From the NCBI RefSeq assembly GCF_949987535.1, contig NC_080073.1, positions 29,508,116 to 29,572,115 on the forward strand: DNA of 64,000 bases. The letters are read 5' to 3'. The notes beneath the pieces were generated by a model that worked only from the letters and a program-made list of their open reading frames with translations, made no database searches and was not told where the DNA came from. The stretch comes from Balaenoptera acutorostrata. Its lineage: Eukaryota > Chordata > Mammalia > Artiodactyla > Balaenopteridae. Shown piece after piece: positions 55,806-64,000 of the stretch (position 1 is its first letter; every line of letters begins with the position of its first letter). Made by a program: the position numbers and the translations under genes.

Positions 55806-56940
55806 AAGGAAGGAAGGAAGAAGAGATATATATATGGTTTTCTGCACTGTCATTCAGGTGTCCCCACATCATTCCTTGCTGTTCTCACTTTCCTCCATCC
55901 CCAGGGGCCCAGGTCTTGTATGGGCCCTGTGGAAGCACTGAATGAGGCATGTCCATCTACATCAGCCATTCGGCATTGTTTTCTAGAAGTCATTCATAGA
56001 TTCTCCAAGCAAGGCACACTATCAAGCATTTCTTTATTGATGCTATAGTTCAGGTCTATCATAAATTATTCTTACCTTCAATGCCAATTTCAGGATATCA
56101 CATTGAGGATTTCAGATTCCTGTATGATATGAAAATCCCTGGTATATTTTGAGAGTTACAAATCTCTATTGTAGAGTAAGTTTCCAGCAACAACCAATTA
56201 AGAATATCCTTAGACAATCTTGGGACTTTTTCTTTGAGTTAAACCATTTTTTAAAAAGTTGAGCTTAAACTTGGTTGAAAATTGAGTGGGCGTTCAATTT
56301 CTTTGAAGTAGATTTGTATTGCATACATCTAGAATGTAAAATGGGACTTGCTGGTTTCATTTGGAAGAATAATTAAGGGCCATGATATCGTTTAACTGTT
56401 TGTTCAACTTTGCCTAGTGCAGCCGAATACAAATATTTGACCTTCTTGACAAAGACAGATGGATTGAAGCTACATACCATGATATCATTAGGTTGTCAAA
56501 TAACATCATTATTCATGATTATAAGGAATTATTCAGGTGAAATGGCAAACCTAATAGAAAGCTATTATTTGTATAGGGAGTATAGTTTCACTGTCCTTGT
56601 CATTCCAACCCCTTAGTCAAATTGAAGATAAGATATGTGTATTTATTTTACCCCCAAGAATCATTAATAACATAATTTAAATAAATGGAACCAATTATAA
56701 TTAGTAATTTGGTAAATCAGATCATAGAACACACTTGCAGAAGGAAGTTGGCGTACAGTAAATGTAAAAACATTAACATTTTCATCATTTATGGACTTGT
56801 TTCATATTTATGAATTCATTTTTAGTTGTGTAAAATTTCTGTAACAATTGAAATTTATGCAAAAGTATACTTTCAGAGATTTGAGCGGTGCCTTAAATTT
56901 AAAGTAATATTTTAAAGTAATACCATTTTTGCTTACCCTC
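55806..56940. other. Intronic sequence, unassigned
   Basis: No exon or named repeat recognised in about 1.1 kb; AT-rich towards 56900. Confidence 0.5.
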
Positions 56941-57158
56941 CAGGTGTGTACCAACTGTGGCCTGGAGCCAAATTCTACTCCATCTATTTTTGTAACTAAA
57001 GTTTTATTGGAACCCAGGTGTGCTCAGTACTTCCTGTGTGTTTATGGCTGCTTCCGTGCTGCAGCGGCAGGGTTGAGTGGTTGTGACAGAGACCATATGG
57101 CCTGCAAAGCCTGAAACATTTACTACCTGGCCCTCTGCAGAAGAAGCTTGCCAACCTC
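56941..57158 (-). mobile_element. hAT-like DNA transposon, complete
   Basis: 'caggtgtgtaccaactgtgg', 'aaagttttattggaacccag', 'cggcagggttgagtggttgt' and 'agaagcttgccaacctc'. It is the reverse orientation of the copy at 55083-55294, which lies 1.6 kb upstream. Confidence 0.8.
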
Positions 57159-57810
57159 AAAATAAAATAGTGCACGGGTTCATTTCAAAGTAGGTTCAAG
57201 GAACTCCCAGAATCCATAAGGCTGGGAGAAATTCCCATCAGGAGCCATCTAGCTAAGGAAGCATGAAAGCATGTGTGATAAAGGTCCACCCTTCTGGATA
57301 ATCAGCTTCTTCAGAACACTGACTAGAATTATTACAGTGTGCTATAAAAACAGAAAAGGACTAAATTAGCTTTCTCGGGGTGTGGTTTTGAAATGGCCTT
57401 GCCTGCAACTGTGGTAGAATAGACAAATCCTGAGTTCTTCCACACAGCTCTGTACAGAATGAATACCAAGCAAAATCGTGCAAATAACATTTGATCATGA
57501 GTGTGTGAGAATATTTTTCCAAAAATATATTTCCAGAAATATGCCAATAAAAGAAGTACGTAACCGCCATCAATTTTAGAAATTAACCCAGTGCTTATTT
57601 ATTGAATTATCTAAACTTTCAAAGTTTATGAGAGATATTTCAAATATAAAAAATGTACAGGGAATAATGTGGCTAACATCTGTGTCCTACACAGATTTTT
57701 TAAAAATTTAATATATTGCTGTATGTGCTTCAGTTCTTTTTATAATACAAAGTTTTAGATATACCCCATGTCCACTTAACTCACATCTTATTCTCCTTCC
57801 TCTCTTTTTA
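57159..57810. other. Intronic sequence, unassigned
   Basis: No exon or named repeat recognised. Confidence 0.45.
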
Positions 57811-57814
57811 AAGC

Positions 57815-58035
57815 TGGGTTTCTCAACCCTGGCACCATTGACATTTGGGGGCCAGATGCTTCTTTCTTGTGGAGGGCTGTCCTGCATGGTAGGTTTTTTT
57901 AGCAGCAACTATGGTCTCTATCTACTAGATGTGGCATAGTACACCCTTTCCTACTTGTGACAACCAAAAGTGTCTCCACATGTTTCCAAATGTGCTTGGG
58001 AGACAAAAATCACCCCCTTGTGAGAACTACTGCTT
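57815..58035 (+). mobile_element. MER20 hAT element, near complete
   Basis: 'gggtttctcaaccctggcac', 'cattgacatttgggggccag', 'gagggctgtcctgcatggta', 'gtgacaaccaaaagtgtctc' and 'cttgtgagaactactg' give the whole MER20 layout with both ends. Some MER20 copies are known to act as endometrial enhancers in placental mammals; nothing here shows that this one does. Confidence 0.92.
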
Positions 58036-58119
58036 TAGAGGTACCCACTATCTGGAAGTTGCTGTGTTTCTACCTGCTGAGATTCATCTGTTTCTTATGT
58101 GAGACTGTATCCCTACAAA

Positions 58120-59260
58120 GCAAATAGTGTCGTTGATATTTTCATGGACAGTGTCCTTCTGTATATAACTTCTTTCTCTCAGCATTGTTTTTGAGATATA
58201 GCCACACTGATAAGTGAAGATCTAATTCTTTGACTTTTACCTACTGTAGTATATTTCATTGTCTGAATAGATGATGATTCCCTTTAGATTTTTTTCTATT
58301 TTTTTCCCCATTAAGACAATGTAAAATGAATATCCTTGTATGTGTCTCCTGGTGCATTGGTGAGTGAGTCTCTATAGAATATTTACCTAGCAGTGGAATT
58401 TCTGTCTTGCAAGGAGTACATTTCTTCAACTTTGGAAAGTGGTTTTGCAATATCAATTAAATTATTGTATCAAGTAACACTCCATAGCAATGTGTGAGAG
58501 TTCCTGTTTCTCATGTCCTCATCAGTACTTGCATCATGTACTTTTTAAATGTTTGCTACTCTAGTGGGTAGGTATAAAATGTTATCTCCTTATTGTTTTA
58601 GTTTTCATTTAAATTCCATGATTATCGATGGGGTCAAGCATTTTTTCATTTGTTCTCTGGATGTCTTTTTTGGTCACTTGCCTATGTGTATTCTTTGCCG
58701 TTTTTTCCCACTGGGTCATTGTTTTCTTTTCAACTAATTTATATTTTTCTATTTTATAGGTTCAATTCCTTTGTGATCATATGCATTTCAAAATAGATTC
58801 GGAGTTTTGGCTTGGATTTTTAGTGAGTTTATGTCTGTGTGCGAACCTTTAGATGATCAAGATTTTTTATTTTAATGTAGCCAAATTTAGTGTTTTCATT
58901 TATGGTCCATGCATTTTAGATCTAGTTTAAGAAATTTTTCCCAATGCTGAGGTCATAACAGTATTTTGCTATAATTTTTTTCTAAAGTTGTTTTTTCTTT
59001 TTTATATATGCCTTGATATCATCTGAATATTTTTATATGTGGTATGAATTATGAACCCACTTTGCCTCATATAGATAACCAGTATTCCAGTTCATTCTTT
59101 CCCCATAGTCTTGACATAAATGTGTGTAGGTCTGTTTCTTGCCTGTCCAAGTTCAGGTGATCTCTTTGAGTAATTATGTAGTGCTTTGATTACTGTGTTT
59201 TAAGGGTATCTTTATGTCTAGAAGGTGAGTCATTCCTTACTTTTTATCACACTTTTGGGC
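58120..59260 (-). mobile_element. Ancient antisense L1M, about 1.1 kb
   Basis: Antisense L1M ORF2 and 3' region: 'ctagcagtggaatttctgtc', 'tggaaagtggttttgcaata', 'ctactctagtgggtaggtat', 'tggtccatgcattttagatc', 'ttgattactgtgttttaagg'. Strongly diverged with many stops. Confidence 0.85.
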
Positions 59261-59690
59261 TGATCTTTACCCTTGACTCAGGTGTATTTTTTTCATCTTT
59301 TCAAGTTGTGTGGAAAAACCCATTGAGTTTGTTTTTTAAAGGAAGGGCATTCAATGGTAGATTAATTTAGGGAAATTTGGCGTATTGGTAATACTGGGTT
59401 TCCCCAGCCGTGAACCAATGTAGAGCTCCATATTTGTAAGTCTTCTTTTGTGCTTTTATAGAAACAAGTTCTGATGTCAATAATGGCTTGGATTTTTAAT
59501 TTAAATGGATATTTGTCATTGGCTTCTTATCTTGGAACAATTATATGTGTGAAAACTCATATTTATTTACCTTATAAACAGTGAACACAAAGCCTCATAC
59601 AGTTTTGGAATAATTTTGGAGAAAGAAAAATGAGAAATAAAATTGAGAAATGAAGGCTTTGGCCATTTCTTCTTTACAGCTATTCTAAGT
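59261..59690. other. Intronic sequence, unassigned
   Basis: No exon or named repeat recognised; the left end may still belong to the L1M. Confidence 0.4.
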
Positions 59691-59694
59691 TAAA

Positions 59695-59995
59695 ATACAT
59701 TTGAAACATTATGCTAACTGAAAGAAGCCAGACGCTAAAGGCCTGGTATTATATGATTCCATTTATATAAAATACCCAGAATAGGAAAATTCATAGATAG
59801 AGGATTAGTGTTGCCAGAGGCTGGTGGTAGGAGCTGCTGCTTAATGAGTGTTGGGTTTCCTTTTCAGGTAATGGAAACATTCTGAAAACAGGTAGTGATG
59901 AAGGTTGCACAACTTCGTGAATGTACGAAATGACACTGAATTTTACACTTCAAAAAGCTTAAATTGATGAAGTTTATCACAGTTAAAAAAATGTA
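59695..59995 (+). mobile_element. L1M 3' UTR, sense
   Basis: 'gaaacattatgctaactgaa', 'attatatgattccatttata', 'gttgccagaggctggtggta' and 'ttgcacaacttcgtgaatgt' are L1M 3' UTR landmarks. Confidence 0.88.
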
Positions 59996-60840
59996 TTTGT
60001 GCATTTTGTTTTGTTTTTTTTAAATGGAGAGAAAGGGCTCTTAATTTGTCTATCCCTGTCCCCCTCTCCCACAAAGAACAATACAAATCATCTCTAAATT
60101 CTAATGGAAAAGTCTTGGACGAAACGACATTGACTTTTTTTTTTAGGAGCTGCCCATGTTTAGCTTGTGGTGACTCACAAGAACCTAAATTTCATGTTCC
60201 ATCCAACACCCCATTATGCTTGTAAATAAGAATCTAATAATTTGCTCTTGGGACATTTTTAAAATCCAATTATTTTAACTGTTTAGAATTTTAGACATAG
60301 TCATATCTCTGTTCATACTACTCAAGGGAAGTTCAGTATTTATGAGTTGTCAAAATGCAAACGGAGGTTTTTTTCCTTGATGTCCACATTTAAAAATGTC
60401 ATTTTGGAAATGACAATAAAATAGAGCATTAAACCAAAATTAATATGATGATGTTGAAGGTATGACCTAATTAAAATGCAAATGTAAGCACGCTTCTTTA
60501 AAACTGACATTGAGGGTTAGATACTCCTTAATAGTGGGACTATTGCTTGTTGATAATTTGATTTGACAGGTTCTCTTCACAAGTTCATTGCTTTAACCTC
60601 ACAGTGTAAGCATATATTGGCTTGCCTGATAAGATGAGAAAATTTAGGCAGATTCAGGAAGCTTAATGTGAAATTTAATGAGTTATGATCTTCCTGGATA
60701 TATGCACATCCTACTTATTAGAGAAGTTGGAAAATTCCTGTCATCTTCAGATGTATTCATTGTTGAAAGTCAGTGTTTTTAAGTCTAAAATTTTAGGCAC
60801 TTTTGTCCTTACGTGTATTGTCCTTAAGTCAATTTCATGT
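59996..60840. other. Intronic sequence, unassigned
   Basis: No exon or named repeat recognised. Confidence 0.45.
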
Positions 60841-60844
60841 TGTT

Positions 60845-61110
60845 CCCTTTACCTAAAATTACCCCAGTTTTCTCTATTCCTCTAAATTCCAGCTGTCCTT
60901 TATAAAGTCTTCTCTTGTTCTCTTCTCTGTGAGTAGCAACAATCTACTCTGAATCCTCACTTTGTATTTCTCCTGGCTCTTATCCATTTTACCCTGTCTT
61001 ACAGTTGTGTGTATACACGCACTATGTTTCATATTAGATGATTAGGTCCTTAAGATCAGGAATCATTCCCCTAGAGCCAGCACAGATTAATGGACAGGAG
61101 CTCAAAGAGA
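60845..61110 (+). mobile_element. L2-like fragment
   Basis: Pyrimidine-rich text followed by 'taggtccttaagatcaggaa' and 'tcattcccctagagccagca' resembles the L2 3' region. Confidence 0.5.
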
Positions 61111-61368
61111 AATCATTGAAGGCACAGAAGATGAAGTGAATGAAAAAAGACACATAAGGCTGTAGACAGTTAACTTAAAAACTGCTATCGTTCATTCCTT
61201 AATAGTGATTTTTGTGCATTTACTAGTTTAGCCAGCCAACTCTTGACCTTAATGTCATGACCTAGATTCCTTAGCCTTTTGCTCGATATCCAACTTATTG
61301 AGATGACTCCCAAAGATGAGCATGGTCTTTATACCAAGGCTCTAATGCTAAAATGAAAATCACCTAGG
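61111..61368. other. Intronic sequence, unassigned
   Basis: Short stretch without a recognised repeat or exon, up to the TA target of the mariner hairpin. Confidence 0.4.
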
Positions 61369-61452
61369 TATTGGGTTGGCCAAAAAGTTCGTTCGGGTTT
61401 TTCCATAACATCTTATGGGAAAACCCGAACGAACTTTTTGGCCAACCCAATA
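61369..61452. mobile_element. Mariner-derived 80-bp palindromic MITE
   Basis: Arms of 38 bases (61371-61408 and 61413-61450) pair at 37 of 38 positions around a CATC loop, and TA duplications lie on both sides. The ends read 'ttgggttggccaaaaagttc'. It is the same family as 7981-8055 but almost undamaged. Transcribed, it would form a long hairpin of pre-microRNA size. There is no transposase. Confidence 0.97.
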
Positions 61453-61619
61453 TGATTTTTGTGACCATAGATGGGTACCAACATTTTAAACTCTGAATAT
61501 TTGTATTCCCATTTATCTACTGTTGTTTTTCTGTTTTCTTAAATGTTGCCTGTTCCCTCCGTTATTTGCACCATATGGTAAAATTTAGTTTTAGCCAAAA
61601 ATCTGTAGGAAATGTTGAC

Positions 61620-61959
61620 TTGAACACAGTTTTTTTTGTTTGTTTGTTTGTTTTTTAAAGATTTATTTATTGATTGATTGATTGCTATGTTGGGTTTTCG
61701 TTTCTGTGCTAGGGCTTTCTCTAGTTGTGGCAAGCGGGGGCCACTCTTCATCGCGGTGTGCAGGGCTCTCACTATCGTGGCCTCTCTTGTTGCGGAGCAC
61801 AGGCTTCAGACGCGCAGGCTCAGTAGTTGTGGCTCACGGGCCTAGTTGCTCCGCGGCATGTGGGATCTTCCCAGACCAGGGCTCGAACCCATGTCCCCTG
61901 CATTAGCAGGCAGATTCTCAACCACTGTGCCACCAGGGAAGCCCTTGAACACAGTTTTT
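61620..61959 (-). mobile_element. CHR SINE (complete) with 15-bp TSD
   Basis: The minus-strand SINE at 61635-61944 ends in 'ccaccagggaagccc', with reverse box A (ccactgtgcca) and box B (gggctcgaaccc). A perfect 15-bp duplication, ttgaacacagttttt, lies at 61620-61634 and 61945-61959. The tail has GTTT and GATT repeats. Confidence 0.96.
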
Positions 61960-63220
61960 AAAAGAATATGTCAACCAATAAATGGAAATAAGTAAGACAT
62001 TTTATTTTAAGGAATAGGATGTATTAATTTCCAAGAATATTTATGTCAGAGATGTCAACATTCCAGCAGGATATTTTTTAAAGGATAATAGCTTTGAGGA
62101 AGATTGTTTTATATAAATAAGATTGGAAAGTTTTTTTTTATTGGAAAAGGAATGGAAAGGAGGTTTTAAACTAACTGAACATGTAATACAGCATCAAGAA
62201 ACCTTTGTGTTCTAATATAAACATTAAAGCAAATATTATTGTAATGGAACATTTAATTCTCTTTCTCTTGTAAAAAAAATTTTAAGGAAATCATAACAGC
62301 ATAAAGATGAAATTGGTAACCTACCCCAAATATCTCAGTACTTATGTAAAGGCTTTCTTATCTCATGTAGCTGATGGTTATAAAATGAAATGCATTTAAA
62401 TCCACAGCTAAAGATGATTAAAATATCATACAGAACCAAATCACTCCAGCTGTAGATGTTCATTAAATTGGCCATTAATAAGTTGTAATAAAAAGGAATA
62501 TTACTGCATTCATAAATTTTGTATGCAGATTTTATTAAGCTGGCATGTTATATGAATTGATTGTCTGACATCTTCTGGCTGTGTCTGAAGATAATAGTGT
62601 TTCATATGCATTTTCTGTAATCCAAAAATTCTGATGGACTGCTTCTAGCTAGCTATGTTTTTGTCCTGGTTGGCATTTCTTTCGCCCAGTATTCAATTAG
62701 AAGATATAATTATATCTTTCAGTATGATATGTTATAAGATCAGTTGTGTCAGCATTCCTGTTATAACCTTGTTTTCTGTAGGGCTCCTAGTTGAGAGAGA
62801 GAAGAGAGTGTGTATATAGAGGCAAGAAACTATGTGCCAGTTTGGCTGACTGTATTTTGCCTTGCTAATGAATTACTTCCATTTTTCTTCTTGAAATGTA
62901 AATACACTCTAGTTTGCTATTGCTTAATTTTAAGATCCTATTTCAGTAGGTTATGGTTTACTTCTCAGATCTGAGCTGATTTAATAAGTCTTTTAACATG
63001 TTTCTAAGGAACAGCTCGGCACCGTTTGACTTTATCCACTTATTGTTGAACCACCAGATTGCCTTCCACCTTGAAATCAATAGGGATCCTGAGTTTGGAA
63101 ATGCAAGGAAGGCTTGAGTGCAGGGTGTACATTTCAGGATAGGAGATTTGGTTTATTGCTTCGGAGCATACATCACTTGTTCTCTTTTGCTTTGCAATTA
63201 TCTTTTGTTTTCGGAGGCTG
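61960..63220. other. Intronic sequence, unassigned
   Basis: About 1.3 kb AT-rich with no recognised repeat or exon; possibly conserved intronic DNA. Confidence 0.45.
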
Positions 63221-63221
63221 A

Positions 63222-63450
63222 GGGTAATGTAGCACAGGGGTCAAAGCATGGATCCTGGGGCCACAATGCCTTGGTTAGAGGCCTGAATTTGCTACCTGTG
63301 TGAGTTAGTTAACATCTTGATACTTGTATCCTCACCTTTAAAATAGTGTAATGATAATACCTATCTTATAGGGTTGAGTTGAAAATTCGTTAAATCATCT
63401 GCAGGGTTTGGAGCCACAAAAAGCATTCAGTAAATGCTAGCTGTTATCAA
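63222..63450 (+). mobile_element. MIR SINE, sense, near full length
   Basis: 'gcacaggggtcaaagcatgg', 'gttagaggcctgaatttgct', 'ttatagggttgagttgaaaa' and 'aagcattcagtaaatgctag' are MIR landmarks in order. Confidence 0.9.
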
Positions 63451-63599
63451 TTCCTGCCTTAGTGCATTAGTAAGAGAGAGAAGAGGTGAAACTTAAATCT
63501 AATCACATTTTTCTTCACGCAAATCAAGTGAGACATGATTGAAATCACCGTCTGAATTCCTTCCGTGTTCAAGTCCTTTGAGAGTGAGAAGTTTTAGGA

Positions 63600-63805
63600 A
63601 GACACCTGGGCTTTGAATATTTACAGTTTTGACCTTGGGAAAAATAAATTAAACTTTTTAAGCCTCGGTTTCCATTTTTCTAAAATGAAGGATAATTGTG
63701 GTAAATAAATAAAAAAATGGGTTGTTAGGAATAAGTGTTACTTTTTATTTGAAAATAAAATATACGTCTGGCACACAATTTGAGTTCAGTAGCTATTGGC
63801 TCCTT
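63600..63805 (+). mobile_element. MIR SINE, sense
   Basis: 'tttgaccttgggaaaaataa', 'agcctcggtttccatttttc' and 'gtctggcacacaatttgagt' are MIR landmarks. This is a second copy 150 bp after the first, in the same orientation. Confidence 0.82.
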
Positions 63806-64000
63806 TTATGGTAGCTATATCACATTTCTGTTACCTGTTGAAAGTGTTTTTGGGGGGAGCAGGAATGGTGTCTAATGTAACATTTTACTCCTTTTAACTA
63901 CTAGATATTGTGAAAATATTAACTTACCACTTTTTTTTTTTTTTTGGCTTAATACAAACAAGTAAGACTGGCTAAACTCAGGTCTGGCTCACAAAAACAT
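63806..64000. other. Intronic sequence to window end
   Basis: Contains a poly-T run at 63931-63945; nothing else recognised. Confidence 0.4.

Larger units (their letters stand above)
16226..64000 (+). other. FHIT: FHIT intron 5, 5' part (partial)
   Basis: Everything after the coding exon is intronic. No further FHIT exon was recognised: I looked for the residues that follow PG in FHIT (HVLVC and PLRPVERF) and for the histidine triad and found neither. In human, intron 5 is several hundred kilobases long and lies in FRA3B, so its other end is expected to be far outside. Confidence 0.85.

Noticed and set aside
61369..61452. Hairpin considered as a terminator or a regulatory operator
   Set aside because: The context is mammalian, and the TA duplications and mariner-type ends explain it as a MITE.

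Overview
This is mammalian nuclear DNA, most likely from a whale or dolphin. Four tRNA-Glu-derived SINEs of the CHR type (known from Cetacea, Hippopotamidae and Ruminantia) share the window with cetartiodactyl-type L1 copies. I recognise no ruminant BovB/Bov-tA and no pig PRE-1 repeat, so cetacean (or hippopotamus) is an inference. Bacterial features such as operons, CRISPR arrays or ribosome binding sites are absent.

The only host gene segment I can support is one exon of FHIT (fragile histidine triad diadenosine triphosphatase) at 16105-16225 on the + strand. It carries the start codon and residues 1-34, with an acceptor AG before it and a donor GT after it. In human FHIT this is exon 5, the first coding exon, and it lies inside the common fragile site FRA3B. 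Everything left of 16105 is therefore the 3' part of intron 4, and everything right of 16225 is the 5' part of intron 5. No other exon was recognised, which fits the very large introns of FHIT.

The introns are a layered record of transposable elements. The oldest layer is MIR, L2, hAT DNA transposons (MER5A-like, MER20, and a family with 'ggcaaact' ends), a Tigger-like element, MLT1 (ERVL-MaLR) LTR pieces and L1M fragments. A younger layer is 5'-truncated L1 3' ends, several with visible target-site duplications (TSDs), and two mariner-derived miniature palindromes. The youngest layer is the CHR SINEs and a full-length but inactivated L1 (31524-37759, in FHIT orientation). That L1 is bracketed by a perfect 17-bp TSD, sits inside an older antisense L1M, and carries a CHR SINE inserted in its A-rich tail with its own 17-bp TSD.

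By region: 1-16 kb is intron 4, with L1, L2, MER5 and MIR pieces, a mariner/microsatellite compound, a long sense L1M and a tRNA-Glu-like fragment. 16.1-16.2 kb is the exon. 16-31 kb is intron 5, with a repeat-poor block from about 19.9 to 27.2 kb. 31-38 kb is the nested L1. 38-64 kb is mixed old repeats, two long antisense L1 fragments, two more SINEs and a near-perfect 80-bp mariner hairpin.

The points most worth a second look are the exon itself with a strong alternative donor 141 bp downstream, the nested full-length L1, a SINE that appears to carry a 3' transduction, and the mariner hairpin resembling bovine miR-2284/2285. Repeat family names come from recognition, not from a database search, and boundaries without a TSD are approximate.
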